From: Reticulitermes lucifugus
Lineage: Eukaryota > Arthropoda > Insecta > Blattodea > Rhinotermitidae
DNA: 64,000 bases
NCBI GenBank assembly: GCA_026260175.1
Contig: JAKCWW010000363.1
Location: 50,189-114,188, forward strand
Direction: 5' to 3'
Made by a program: the position numbers and the translations under genes. Below are positions 22,345 to 34,431 of this stretch, one piece after another. The notes beneath the pieces were generated by a model. The model saw only the letters and a list, made by a program, of their open reading frames with translations. It had not been told where the DNA came from and did no database searches. Numbering within the stretch: the first letter of the stretch is position 1; each line of letters starts with the position of its first letter.

Positions 22345-22515
22345 AACGAGGCTGTCAAGGGAATTGGTCGCCAGTCTCTGTCCCCGGAGGCCCACGTACG
22401 ATAACAGGCCTCTCCACGTGGGATTTCTAGTGGATAAAGTGGCACTGGGACAGGTTTTCCTCCGAGTGTCTTGGTTTTCTCCTGTCAGTATCATTCCACC
22501 AATACTGCATACTCA
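22345..22515 (+). mobile_element. tRNA-derived SINE, family A, copy 1 (decayed)
   Basis: Shares CCACGTGGGATTTCTAGTGG, AAAGTGGCACTGGGACAGG, TTTTCCTCCGAGTGTC and CATTCCACCAATACT with the fuller copy at 62172. The tRNA head (GGTCGCCAGTCTCTG region) is degraded. Confidence 0.7.
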
Positions 22516-22744
22516 TTAATCTATTACTGACACTGCAGAAACTTAGCATTCGAGAGCGTGGTTACATAACACACTTAAAGAAAGACAATGTCGGCTTAGA
22601 ACACGAGTGAACAAGGCTGGAAATGGTTTAATTCGTGGGGTACTACATAGACTTTTATCAAGGCGTTCTTTACGTTCAAAATGTCATACAGTTTCACGGT
22701 ACACGCGTAAGTACAATTTCATTACTCCCCTAAGGAAAATACTG

Positions 22745-23255
22745 CCTCCTCTGATCCGATTTTCACGAAACTCACAAGTACTCAACAAGATAATGTTGAG
22801 ATCTCTTTTACCGAATTTCATCCAAATCAGGCAGAATATGGAAAATACAGACAGAAATGCTTTTACGCCCTTCAGTAAAGCGTGACTTTCACTGTGCCAA
22901 CTTTCATAAAAGTCACAGTCTAATACATTTCTGTGGACATCTACTGTACGGCGTTTCATTCAAATCTGAAGAAAAGTATAGCAGATAAAAGAAAAATTTC
23001 ATACGACTCTGAGTAAAGTACAGCTTTTACTGACCCGGTTTGCACGACACTCATAAACGCTTAATGGTATCACGTCCAGATCTACTATACCGAACTTCAC
23101 TCAAGCTCAAGACGGTACGGCAGAAATTTACTTTCGCCCTTACGCAAAGCATGACTGTCACGGCCGATTTTCACGAAACTCAAGGTTGTTCTCAAACTAT
23201 ATACACAGAACTCCTACATCGAATTGTATAAAATCCAGACAAAAGGTTTAATCCC
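22745..23255. repeat. Degenerate ~136-base tandem array, about four units
   Basis: Boxes like CCGATTTTCACGAAACTCA recur at about 22757, 22897, 23035 and 23163. Between them are ACCGAATTTCATCCAAATC and TTTTACGCCCTT..GTAAAGCGTGACT. Units are strongly diverged. The ATTTCAT.AAATC box also occurs in the GGACGGACAG repeat (23860, 55868), so the two may be parts of one element family. Confidence 0.7.
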
Positions 23256-23259
23256 TGAT

Positions 23260-23780
23260 ACTAGGTTACGGATAGAAGGACATGTTCTTTATATAAGGCT
23301 TTCTTTTTTTTTTACATCGTAACTAACCCCAAAAGGTGTAATCAGTACCGACGCAGAGAAGGCTTCTTTACTCGCTTATAAAACGCTCGCAGAGGCATAA
23401 AAAACGTAAGCCTACTCACCCAGCATTTCTGAAGATTACATTCACACAAATTGATTTAATTTTTTTGGAAAGAGACGCAACAAGCACAAAAGCAAATTAT
23501 TTTATGTTGTACCATTTCAACATAAATAAATCATGCTGCTCGCCTAGCCTCATTCCTTGTACCAGAAAATGACAATTTCAGATTGAAACAAGAGTAAAAT
23601 GTGTAATCATTACCGAGAAATATAAAATTTCCATACAAATTCCTTGCAGTCTTTTGTAAGGATTTCTACTATAAAATTTAATCAAAAGCCACCCCGAGGT
23701 TAGTACCTTTATACGCAACCGCATCTAAAATTTTTCCAATCTACATGCGAATGTACTTTTACGCCCTTTCGAAATGTATG
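23260..23780. other. No gene recognised; one further array-like unit
   Basis: Mostly featureless. TTTTACGCCCTTTCGAAATG near 23757 resembles the end of a unit of the 22745 array. Confidence 0.4.
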
Positions 23781-23789
23781 CTTCTGCTA

Positions 23790-23845
23790 CACACACACAC
23801 ACACAAACAAACAAACACACACACACGCGCACAGAGAGAGAGAAA
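23790..23845 (+). repeat. AC / ACAA microsatellite
   Basis: ACACACACACAC, then AAACAAACAAAC, then ACACACAC and AGAGAGAGAG. Confidence 0.9.
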
Positions 23846-23930
23846 TTTCTCATATCAAATTTCATTAAAATCCGTCCAGCTCTCGAATTAAAACATGAGG
23901 ACGGAGGAAAGGAAGGATGGACGGACACGC
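23845..23930 (+). repeat. GGACGGACAG-type repeat, copy 2 (front half)
   Basis: CATATCAAATTTCATTAAAA, TCCGTCCAGCTCTCG, then GGACGG and GGATGGACGGACAC. The terminal CGCAA..GCG block of other copies is not seen. Confidence 0.55.
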
Positions 23931-23934
23931 TCTG

Positions 23935-24850
23935 TCGTGTATACGTAACGTTTATATAGCACATGCTACAAAGAACGCCTGGTAAACTAAAAACATCACT
24001 GCATTGACTTGAAGCTTTATAGGAATTTTGAAAGCATTTTACACACTTTAATACAATGCGAACCTTGAGGATCTCACAGCATATTTATGAAGATGAAAAT
24101 CTTCTGGGATGACACCGTGTCAATTGCTAAATACTTATCGAAGTTTCCGAGAATTTTCTGCCACCATCCTCAGAACAAAAGTAGTCCAAAATTACGGGTA
24201 ACCAAATATCTGTTACCAAAACGGAAAGGTGCAATACCCGCCATATTACAGTGGGCCATTTAACCCATGCTTAATCGTGATGAATTTGTAGCCACTTCCT
24301 CCTTATCATAAGGTGTGCTTTAATTCACTATCATCAAATCTTATTATTATCCAAACCATCTCCTTTGTGGTGTTCTAAGTGAAGCGATTTATTCATCAAA
24401 ATTATGTATGTGTTCCTTATTTCCCCTGTCTTACACAAACATTTTTCACAACCCTGCCAACATACGGTAGGTCTCAATACAAACATCAAGCCAAGCTTAC
24501 TGATGATCAGTGTATTCATAACATGTGCTCTTATGTATGTGGTGATTAAGAGAAATTTAATACAGCCTGGATGCAGTTCTCTGTTATAGGGACATGGGGG
24601 CTGAAGAAATAGTTGAAGTAACATAAAAGATGAGTTTGGAGGAAAGAGTTAAATTTGTGGTCTAAACAAAGATGCAACAGTCTGTCACAGAGAATACTTT
24701 TCTTTATTTGTGTTTTACTTGAGGATGGACGTAGTAATGTTTATAATTTGATATTCTATATCCGGACATAAGAGGTAAAGAAGTAAAAGGAGCCTGGAGA
24801 AATTGTACAGTCAGGACCTTCAAAATTTTTACTCCTCGCCAAATATTATG
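23935..24850. other. No gene recognised
   Basis: No supported feature on either strand. Confidence 0.45.
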
Positions 24851-24854
24851 AGGC

Positions 24855-25165
24855 TCATCACATCAAGGAGGGCGAGGTGACCGGGCACGTGGCACACATA
24901 GGAAAGAGAAATGCATGCAGCGTTTTCAGTAAAGAACCTGAAAGAAGGAGGCTGCTTGGAAGATCCAGGTGCAACATTAAAATGGGTATTAAAGAAATAG
25001 GATGGGGGATGTAGACTGGATTGTGACTCGGCACAGGGACTAGTGGCGGGTCGTTGTGAACATAGTAATGCAGCTTCGGTTTCCACGAAATGCGGGAAAT
25101 GTTTCGACCGGCTGAGGAACTATTAGCTTCTTAAGTAGGACTCTGCTCTACCTAGTTAGTTATAG
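24855..25165 (+). mobile_element. RTE-like LINE 3' end, copy 4 (decayed)
   Basis: GGGCACGTGGCACACATAGG (GHVAHIG), AGAAGGAGGCTGCTTGGAAG (RRRLLGR), AACATTAAAATGGGTATTAA (NIKMGI), GGCGGGTCGTTGTGAACAT, CGGTTTCCACGAAATGCGGG, and a terminal AGTTAGTTATAG follow copy 1 in order. The frame is broken by indels. Confidence 0.75.
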
Positions 25166-25169
25166 ATCT

Positions 25170-25895
25170 ATTTTAAATAAAGTCCAAACACATGACTCTG
25201 TAACGAAAATATTTACAAATATTTACACATCAATCCCCAAAACGTGAACACCCTGTATATTTCCCATGTCACACAACAGGCAAGTTGGACTATTTGCACC
25301 CCTGTTGGACGATCCCTCGTTATCACTCTGACATAGTGGTAAAGATAAAACTATGACCGCCTGTACGATGAATGTACGTTTAGGCCTCGAATCCCTGTCA
25401 CGCCAGTGATACTATCAACATTTCTTAAACTATACTGTATTATGACATTTTGTTTTGACTTTAATCGCTGTCTGGTTGGTTAAAAGTATAACATTGTGAA
25501 AATTATTCCGTTTTCGATGTGGCTTTTCTCTCCGTCCTCAACCAAAATACAAAGAGAGAGTAACTCACGCTGTGAGCCCATTCATCTGTGATCCAGTAAG
25601 TACTTCGAGTGGGTCCTACAGCGTAGACGTCTGTCCTTGTCGTTTTAACTAAGGACGGTCAGACATACCCAGACTCCGAAATTTTTATAAGTTTATATTT
25701 TAAAACATGCAAGTCTAAATAAAGTGTCATTATTATAATATCATTATTGTTCAGTTGGCAAAAGAGCCGTAAGGCCAATTAGAGACACAACACAGGGACA
25801 CAAATCAAATACACCAAATGAGAACCTACAAACGAAAACATAGAAAAGAGATACCACAAACAAATCGCCAGATCATATCAAGTAATAAACAGCAT
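25170..25895. other. No gene recognised
   Basis: No supported feature. Confidence 0.45.
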
Positions 25896-25991
25896 TATTA
25901 TTGGTATTATTATTATTATTATTATTATTATTAGCAGTGATGGTGGTAGTAGTAGCAGTAGTAATAGCAGTCATAATAATAATAATAATAG
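25896..25991. repeat. ATT run, GTA run and AAT run
   Basis: Compound trinucleotide microsatellite: (ATT)n, GTAGTAGTAG-rich, (AAT)n. Confidence 0.9.
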
Positions 25992-26005
25992 GCTGCAATG
26001 AAAAT

Positions 26006-26264
26006 GAAATTTCTTTTGTCATGGCTTGACAGACCTAGTGGGCCTAGGCCTCCTCTTTGATGTTTCCCGATCACACTCAATTAAACACACCACACTTGAT
26101 AGGATTCCTCTGGACGAGTGATCGGCCCTACGCAGAGACCTCTACCTGACAACACTCACAAGAGACAGACATCCATGCTCCCAGCGCGCTTCGAACCCGC
26201 AATCCCAGCAAAAAGCGGCCGTACACCCACGCCTTAGACCACGCGACCACTGGGATCGGCGAAG
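26006..26264 (-). mobile_element. tRNA-derived SINE, family B, copy 1
   Basis: Minus strand: GCCGATCCCAGTGGTCGCGT, GGTCTAAGGCGTGGGTG (A-box region), B-box GCGGGTTCGAAGCGC, GGCATGGATGTCTGTCTC-like, then the tail CTAGGCCCACTAGGTC. An 8-base ATGAAAAT occurs at 25998 and 26265 and may be the target-site duplication. Confidence 0.8.
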
Positions 26265-26274
26265 ATGAAAATAC

Positions 26275-27475
26275 ATCGACCAAGTTACACGGCACCTCTC
26301 CACACCCACTGAAGTTTGAGGGCTTTGTATTATTATACAATGTAACGTCGACAGCATTCTTCTAAACCAACTCATAACCGCTTCCTTTCATAGGTCATTA
26401 TTCACAACCATCCTGTAAATCCATGCTGTATAATTTATGCAGCTGAAAAAGAGCCATTAAATAATGAACACGCAACCATTTTTAATTGTGTGAAAGGAAA
26501 TGGAATCCCTAAAATGTACTGAACTCCGATTACTTGAGGTTTAAACAGATACAGACACTAGTTCGTCTCTCCAACAAATATTCGCACTTTCTCTTAAATT
26601 AAATCCCATGGACTTGAAGTAGTGAAAACAACTACTTTATAAACAGGTTATATTTAATTACGTCACAGGTGCGGCTTTACATCAACGTGGAACAGGAGAC
26701 AATCATTTCAGGACAAAACAAGTTTTCAATCCAATTTCACTAAATGTAGAAATCCTCTCCTAACCCAGTAAAATCCTATTGCATGCTGCAGGTACATATA
26801 AAAGTAATACGGTCTGAATATGTGTTTCTTGCTTTATTTAAAGGCTGTTACCTGAGTAGGTAGCCTAGGGTCAAAGATACAGCAACTGTAAAATGTGGAC
26901 CGGGGAAAATAATGCAGGTCCGTTACCGTTAATACTCGGTCTCTTCAGGATAAAGATGAGGTATTACCATGACCATTTCCTTCCAAATTCTTACGTACTC
27001 AACATTCATAACCACCTTCTTAATTCCTTCGGTGCTGTGTAAACCAAACCTAAGAACCGATCAGTCAGGCAACTGGAATCTATTAGCAGAGAACATGTTA
27101 TTAGTTACTGGATTGTATGGCGTTCTTCGCCATGCAAAAAGAATGCCTGTCCTACCTGTCCGTCCATACGCCCCTCTCTCTGTAACCTAACATCAACTCT
27201 TAAACCGTTGGATAGATAATTTTAATTCGACATGGGAGTCATTCACTAAAAAGTGTTGCAAATTCTTATTTTCAAACTTATTAACATACAATATAGCCTC
27301 CCGTATTTATGGAAATAAAAGGACAAAGAGCAAATAGGCATCAATAACAAAGGAGGCTGTGGTAATGGTCTGTAGTACATTACGAAGGACATCCTTTCAA
27401 ATCTTATTTAGACATTATTTGGCCAGTCAGTGAGTTGGTAGAGCTATGTGCAGTTCATTTTACGCATGAATCATT
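26275..27475. other. No gene recognised
   Basis: No supported feature. Confidence 0.45.
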
Positions 27476-27479
27476 AGAT

Positions 27480-27815
27480 AACTACAACATACTCCATGTA
27501 GCAGAGGCCTTCTTGGGAAGCCAATAGATCCTTAGCTAGTCAAGAAATTCCCCGCATTCTATGGAAGCCGAAGGTTCATTACCGTGTTTGACAGAGCCAC
27601 ACTTCAACCTATCCTGTTTCAGATTAATTCAATTCACGTCCTCTCATCCTATTTCTTTAAGATCCTTTTAATATTATCTCCCCATGTACGCCTACGTCTT
27701 CCCATTGGCTTTTCTGTTAGTTTCCCTACCAAAATCCTGTATGCATCTCTCCTCTCCACTATACGTGCCACATGACCCTCCCATAAGATATCCTCCTACA
27801 TTAGATCACCGGAAT
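27480..27815 (-). mobile_element. RTE-like LINE 3' end, copy 5
   Basis: On the minus strand: ARIVERRDAYRILVGKL, EKPMGRRRRTWGDNI, KRILKK, then VALSNTVMNLRLP and NAGNFLTS. This is the same tail as at 5315 with several indels and stops. The terminal CATGGAGTATG region lies near 27490. Confidence 0.75.
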
Positions 27816-27819
27816 AATA

Positions 27820-28375
27820 TTTGGTGAAGAGTAAAAAAAACATGAACTTCTGAATGAGAATATAAATGGAGCTCATTTGATTCGTGCATGAAATCATATC
27901 TGGAGCTCACTGTTTTCATTAATGAGACATTTTGATAACATATTTTAAGAAATGAAATTATAATCTGTGTATCCACTGGAGGTAAATACTGACATAACTT
28001 CAAGGGCGTATATTACTCCAGCTGTTGTCTGTTGCATACAGCGTAGTTCAACTCAAGATATATTAATTTGTAATATGCTCGCTTTTAACTGTTTAGGCTG
28101 ACACGTTCAGGATATAAGCTACTCTCTGGCGTACCCAGTAGAATTGAATACTGAATTTCGCAATTTCTCAAATGGCCATTCGCTTACACGGGAACTACGA
28201 AATTAACTGCTGTTCTACTCTCTATTAAAGTGCAATGGCTTGACAAGCTACATTTTGGACAATATATAACCTCAAGCATACGTCATCATTATCATGACTA
28301 CAATAAAATGCACGGCCTAGAAGTCATAGCAGAACACATGACCAAACCACACCCAATAACTATGTAAAAAAAAAG
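27820..28375. other. No gene recognised
   Basis: No supported feature. Confidence 0.45.
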
Positions 28376-28379
28376 CAAA

Positions 28380-28645
28380 GTTTCCCCTGTGCATGCCTCG
28401 CAGACATATAGCGGAAACAGAGTAATATCTGCATTAGAATGAGATAAGTGGTCAGCTTCACGCCCCGGCCACTCTACTCCCGGGGAAAGAGCCTCCAGTA
28501 CCCATCACATAAGACGCTGGTTGGACCCTACAGTCGGTCTGTACACTTACGAAAACAAAGAAATCCTTTGCGCTTGTCGGGAATCGAACGCTGCATTGTC
28601 CAGCCCGTGGCCTAGTCGCTACACCGACTACGCCATGTACGCACC
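28380..28645 (-). mobile_element. tRNA-derived SINE, family C, copy 4
   Basis: The best family C head: minus strand ATGGCGTAGTCGGTGTAGCG (A box) and GCGTTCGATTCCCGAC (B box). The body has CCGGGGCGTGAAGCTGACCA and the tail CTGCGAGGCATGCACAGGGG. Confidence 0.8.
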
Positions 28646-28764
28646 TACTTAATTAAGTCACGTATAACTCCGTATTCATTCAACGGTTCCAGAAGTAACC
28701 TGCTGACGATAAATCTGCTGTTCAACGCCAATTCGATGACGTTAATTCTTTCTCCAAAGCTTAA

Positions 28765-29015
28765 GAGTCATTCAGCTGGTCAAGAAATGTCATAATTTTG
28801 TATATTCCGAAGATTTATCACAGTGTTTATTAAGTTCGTCAATCTACCAATCAGGAGCCAAATGAAGGCAGCAGGCAGGCCTATCTTTATATCCAATTTC
28901 CATAACATGTTTCCACAATATCCTCCAATCTATGCCTAGTCTCCAAGGTGATACCTTCCATCCACATTTGCACATCAGAAATTCTGTACGTAATTGGCAC
29001 TTCCCATTGGTATGT
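28765..29015 (-). mobile_element. RTE-like LINE 3' end, copy 6 (decayed)
   Basis: Minus-strand blocks CTAGGCATAGATTGGAGGAT, CATGTTATGGAAATTGGATA and GACGAACTTAATAAACACTG keep the order of copy 1. The frame is lost. Confidence 0.5.
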
Positions 29016-29019
29016 TACA

Positions 29020-29830
29020 TGTCTAGTTTATCTCAAACTCCTTGATAAAACAACATTAATAATATGGTGTGAATATGAGTGGCTGTGATAAGAGCCAAAT
29101 GTACACCTCAGCTCTTCGTTCTCTACTGCCATCAAGTTATGTTAATGCTCAGTATACTCATAATGTTAGGCCTACAAGTTTAAAATCTTAGTACCTTTAT
29201 ACGATGCTTAGGGTCGTGCAAAAGAAATCGCCGAAGTCCGTGGCGCTGTGTGGTTTATTACTGTAACAACTAAATCCCCACCTTTGGACTACGCCCTAAC
29301 CCATATAAACCTAGATCCGCAGAACAAACTCCCACAACGTCCCTTGTGTTTTCCAACCTAAACTTTACACCCTTTGTTCTCCCCAGAGCGCACAGTTCTC
29401 GAGAGTCACACTGAAACTGCCAGGTGAACAGCATAAATTGTTATATTCATACGGCACATTGTGGTCCGCTACTTTGCACTCTCTCCGGAAACCGGCAAAG
29501 CGGAAGTGATTCGATGTTCTCCTGAGTTCCTCCAGCAAATTCAGAGACAGTACCTCAAATCAGGCTACGGAGGCTTCCATCCGCATCCCTGCCCATTCCT
29601 TTTTCACTAATTATCGTAAGATTTCGTGCTATAAAATATGAGGTAATGAGAACATCGTTATACAAATCACACAGAGATGAGACTCGATAATTACACGCCT
29701 GTTAGTCGAATAAATGTGAAATAGTGACGACAAAATTTTTTTGTATACAGACCCTCCCCGACTTAGGCAATAGTTACGCTTTGGAAGATCCGGCGCCACG
29801 TCGAATTTTTTGCCAGTCGGAAATGAGTAG
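29020..29830. other. No gene recognised
   Basis: A short stretch GCACAGTTCTCGAGAGTCAC near 29390 resembles 9403-9425. Otherwise featureless. Confidence 0.4.
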
Positions 29831-29831
29831 T

Positions 29832-29832
<1 letters not shown>

Positions 29833-29871
<39 letters not shown>
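29833..29871 (+). repeat. AC microsatellite
   Basis: Nearly 40 bases of perfect AC dinucleotides. Confidence 0.97.
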
Positions 29872-29872
<1 letters not shown>

Positions 29873-29874
29873 GG

Positions 29875-31840
29875 CAGTTCGGTTGAAATTCAAAGTCCAA
29901 CAAAGTGGAACCTAATCGGCCGCAGCATGACTACCCCGACGCTTGTGTTATAACCCAGCAGTATTCTTCCGCCAAATTCGTCTCAATGCTCTTTCTTTCC
30001 CACAAGAAAAAATTCAGCGTGCTTTTAAAAAAGTCATTTTTTTACTTTTATAAAAATTGCGTAAGACGGAGAGTGTCTGTATTCCATTTTAAAATGACAC
30101 AGCATATTTAAACCTTTTAAAAAATTTTAATTCAGGTACGGAAATAGATATCTAATTATGAAATTCGAAGCGCAGATGGGTTGAGAAAAACCATGAAAAA
30201 ATTTAGTAACGATAACCGATTTCCAGATCAAGATTTGAACCCAAAGCAAGGGTGATAATGCCGCGATCAAGAGGATCGTCCCTGCCGTTACTATTGTTGA
30301 CATTGTACGGGCAAATTCCGAAACTCTTCACACTGTGATATGCCCTGGTAACCTGTAACCTTTCGCCTTACACTTGCACCGTCGTGAGAAGCAGTTCATA
30401 TTCCAGGATAACTAATGCACTCTTAATCTCCAAAATGGGATCGTTTTATGCGGACTCACTGCAGTATTACTCAAAACTGGGAAAATCCTAAGCTTTTACT
30501 CTAGCGTTTGACGGCATTTAACTCCACCCACATACTCACTATATCTTTCACACTTCCAATACTTCATTCAGTTCTGCCCTAGCTTCCCGTGATCAGGTTT
30601 CAGACGTCCACACATCAGTTAATTCACTAAATATATTTTTTCGCAAATTTCTGTTCATTATCAGATGGCAATTCTTTGAATTGGACAGGGTGTCAGGAAA
30701 CCATCGTGACTTAATTTGAGGTACTATCCTGATAGGTACGTGCAGGGCGTGAGAAAACAAAGGAAGCTGAGGGAAACATTTTCCTCCGAAAGTTTCCATC
30801 TACCAACACCCAAGGTCACAATACGAACTGGCCTGAAATATTTGAAACGACAGGAGAAACGTGTTTAATATTATTTTAAAACACATAATTTTTCTTACAT
30901 TTTCTCTGAATGGAAAAGGGTTCCATCAGAACCCGTTTCCAGATACAGAACTGGTGGAACAATTTTATTCATGCCTCATGAAACGTGCCTTTGATTGGGA
31001 GTTTATACAGCAGTGATTTTTTCGTGAATTATCCGTCATCCATTGGTTCCACGAGCGCTGTCCACTTTTACACGTATTTATATAACAAAATTAAAAAACA
31101 CAAACTTGTAATTTTTAAGTGTCATATAAAGTACACATAAGAGAAATGAACTTATTTCTGACTCTATGTAGTAGTGAGTAGATTTTAATTTATTTTTAGA
31201 ACACAATATAGTAACACGACAGATGCGAACTCGGTACTACCATGTCCCACTTGGGTAATAAGCTTATCACTTACGCTGCATGGTTTTATATAGTTCCTAT
31301 GTAAAGGAAAGTTTTGTCCAAAACAAAAACAGAAAAATGATATCGTGATGTCACAGGTTGTGTTAGTCACATCTACGCTCGTGTACTATGTAAGTATGAA
31401 CGTGCGTTATATATGTATACAGTATATAGAGAGGGGAGACGCATCAACTAAAGTTGTGAAGTACAAAGCAGCAAGGTTTATCAGTGTGAAACCACGTGAA
31501 AATTAATTCTTTAAAAAAATAAAACTAAATTTGTTTCCCAGCAGCCAAAGTGAATATTTCAACAGTAAAGGATGATCCAGTTTTCACGTTTCGCCAACAC
31601 GTATCCCTCAAAATATGTACCTTGTGGAAAATAAAGTAACAAGTTACACTAGAGGTAAAGTAAGCGTTTAAATGGACTCTCGATTAAACACTGCCCAAGA
31701 ACGAAAGAACAGACATATTCCTAAGATTTACTCCGTCCCCAAGGCTGAATTTCTACGTAAAAGGTATTGACAAAAATCCCAATAAGACGGTGCAATTTAA
31801 GATTCCGCAACCTTAACCTTGTGTCAATTAATGCTGTAGT
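29875..31840. other. No gene recognised; one weak hammerhead-like remnant
   Basis: At 30755-30795 a GGAAGCTGAGG..TTTTCCTCCGAAAG segment resembles the downstream half of the hammerhead-like repeats. Nothing else is supported. Confidence 0.4.
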
Positions 31841-31843
31841 AAC

Positions 31844-32735
31844 TACGAGCGATAGTCAATAAATAACGGCAACACCCGAATTACTTCCGACGGAGATTGT
31901 GTTGGGCGATGCGGCTGGTAGCAGTGTTAGGCTCACTTTTGGCACACCTGCTGATAGGGTCCAAATCAGCGCACCACTCACATTAAGCGAGAAAGGCTGT
32001 TTCTAGCACGGTGGCTGCATTGTTCCAGTGCACCAGAGAAGAACAGCGTGCTGTTGTCAGATTTGTGTGGTCACAAGGGGTGTAGACGTGAGAAATTCAT
32101 CGCAGAATGCTCCTTCAGTATGGCGACAGTTGTCTAGCCCAAGAAAAGTGTACGAGTGGGTGGAGTTATTCAGAAATGGAAGAACAAGCATAGTGGATGA
32201 ACAGTGTCCTGGCGGGCCACGGACTTGGAAGGGACTGTACTTGAACATTACCAGGTGAAAGGTGAAACAGTGAATAGTAAGAGCCATTGTGCCCCTTTAA
32301 CCGACAAACTGAAGCCCGCTATCCGCACGAAGCGAAGAGAATGATTGTCGCAACCGTAAATTTGCAGCAAGACAATGCCCGTCCGCATACAGCTAACAAA
32401 ACACTTGGGACCATCCAAGATTTGAAATTTGAAATCCTGGAACATCCTCCTTACAGTCTGGACCTTGCGCCTAATGATTTCCACATGTTCGGACATTTAA
32501 AAGATGCGATTAGAGGGGTTTATGTTTCGAATGACGAGGAAGTGAAAAATTCGGTGCATTCGTGGTTGCGCACGCAACCCAAATCATTTTTTTCACAAAG
32601 TTGGTTGAAAGTTGGACCAAGTGCATTGAAAAGGGGGGAGACTATGTAGAAAAATGACACACTTTGCACTTTCATGTAACTTTCTTTATATATGAGTTTC
32701 AGTATGTTGCCTTTATTTATTGACTGACCTTCGCA
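31844..32735 (+). mobile_element. Mariner (D34D) DNA transposon, internally deleted
   Basis: The ends are matching inverted repeats: AGTCAATAAATAACGGCAAC at the left and the reverse complement of AGTCAATAAATAAAGGCAAC at the right, extending with mismatches to about 32 bases. The left flank is TA; the right is CA, probably a decayed TA duplication. Two transposase pieces remain. 32028-32258 gives VYEWVELFRNGRTSIVDEQC and PGGPRT, the second helix-turn-helix and linker. 32287-32649 gives QQDNARPHTA, then HPPYSLDLAPNDFHMF, holding the second and third catalytic Asp with 34 residues between them, as in mariner D,D34D. The part carrying the first catalytic Asp is missing, and the element is about 890 bases against about 1,300 for a full one. 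A frameshift lies before QQDNARPH. It is a dead copy. Confidence 0.93.
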
Positions 32736-32739
32736 ACAG

Positions 32740-33185
32740 ATGTTGGTAAACCTTGGTCGGAAAAGAATGGAAAAGACAACTTGCGAGATGTAGCACAGGT
32801 GCGAGGATGATGGCAAAATTATCTTACAGAAACAGATTAGGGTCGGAGGATTATTTTGGCTCCATACGCGGCCAGTATCGGGCTCCTGTGGACACGGTAA
32901 TCTTCTAGAAAGAGAAAATGTCTTGCCTCCCTCTATGACTACCAGCTTCTGCACAGGAAGTCTGCTAAATGGGGTGAAGTTAGTTACATGTCATATTACT
33001 AATTTTGCAATAGATTTCAGAGGGTCTCGTCAATTATCGCAATCAAAGTAAAGTATTTCATGTGATAAGTGTGTTAAAACTATTCCGCTTTCGTAATTTG
33101 AAAAAAATACATTTATACGGCATTTATGGGAAGAAGTATAAAAATGAAATATAGTTTCATGTAAATTATGGGTATCAAAAGTGTA
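32740..33185. other. No gene recognised
   Basis: No supported feature. Confidence 0.45.
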
Positions 33186-33425
33186 AAGGTAAAGTTGTCC
33201 CTGTGCTTAATTACGTGATGCGCCATTAACATGTAGAGCTCAACGCATTCTTCAGCACTAAATCCAAATGGGTGTTTAGCCTCATATTGCGGGAGGAAGA
33301 TCCAGTCTAAAAGGCTGGCTGGGCCCGAGAGCTGATCTGGACGCTGCAAATAAAAGAGTAAGTTCCTACACTGCAGATAATCAACTCCAGATTCCTCTGT
33401 CATCCAGTCCGTAATTAAATTCTCC
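33186..33425 (-). mobile_element. Family C-like SINE, copy 5 (decayed)
   Basis: The left end GGTAAAGTTGTCCCTGTGC and the middle GGGAGGAAGATCCAGTCTA correspond to the tail and body of family C. The tRNA head is poor. The 125-codon minus-strand frame across it is a by-product. Confidence 0.5.
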
Positions 33426-33471
33426 TGAAAAATTATATATGCCCACATCGCAGTTCTCTGTGTTGTAACAC

Positions 33472-33513
33472 GGTCTAAGATTGGGAGCAATTCGTTCCTC
33501 CGAAACGTCGGTA
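33472..33513 (+). ncRNA. Degenerate hammerhead-like motif
   Basis: CTAAGATTGGGAGCAATTCG, then TTCCTCCGAAACGTCGGTAA. The GAAAC..GGTA end is intact; the upstream box lacks the conserved G. Confidence 0.45.
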
Positions 33514-33559
33514 AGCACCTACCGAACTAGAACACGTTGTCATAACCCAGTAGACCACA

Positions 33560-34425
33560 ATAAGAAACGCCACCGCCGTAAAAGTACTCAGATCTTATAA
33601 CGTGTATTTACATCACAAAGTGCCATAAAAGTCCATTCACTCCTTTCGGAAATAATATTGGAGAATAACTGTACGGACAGCCACTCAGATGCAGTCTCTT
33701 CAGTGTTCTTTCAATTTATACAAGTTACCTTTTCCAAACAACACATAAAGACCTAAAGGTCCACAAAAGTTGGCACATAAATATTAACAGGTCCCAATAC
33801 AACCACCGACGCCAGCCTACAAAAATTAGCTCCAGCTTATAATATTAGCCATCTAGATATCCATGTCACACGCACACGGCACTTTCCGGCGTCTCTCTTC
33901 GACGTTGCATTCATATTCAACTAGAAATGACAGCAACCAGGTATTATTTTCAGATAACGTAGCTATAAAAGCCGAACGCTGACTTCCGTGCAGTCACATA
34001 TCATGCAAAATGAATACATTCAGCACTTACCAATGGAGTGCAACAGCCAGAACGTGTGTTGGTGTGTGCAGATTAATTCTGTTCACACTATTACTACGGC
34101 CAGACAGGAGTGAAAACGTGTAGGGACTTCTGTGCAAAACAACCCCCCTAAGGCAAATCATCATGTAACTGGAGTTCGGTTGCTTTTAATGACATAAACT
34201 GAACAGTGGTACTTGCGGGGATTGTTAAGGGAAATCGCATAGTTTTTAATATGTTCTTTACAAATTTTGATCACTGAATTTGAGATTTTCTGAAACCTTA
34301 CAAAATGGCCGTTTTACCGAGGCCCCTGGAGAAAACGGACCCCTATATTTTCCGTTAAAGAAATGGAACGTAGTTAGGAGAATCTAATGAATAAAAGCAA
34401 CGACATAACCTTGATTTCAGGCTTC
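33560..34425. other. No gene recognised
   Basis: No supported feature. Confidence 0.45.
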
Positions 34426-34431
34426 CGCAGC

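Noticed and set aside
32520-32954. 144-codon minus-strand open frame
   Set aside because: Antisense to the mariner transposase remnant and flank.
33113-33490. 125-codon minus-strand open frame
   Set aside because: Lies across a decayed family C SINE and runs into a hammerhead-like repeat; not a host gene.
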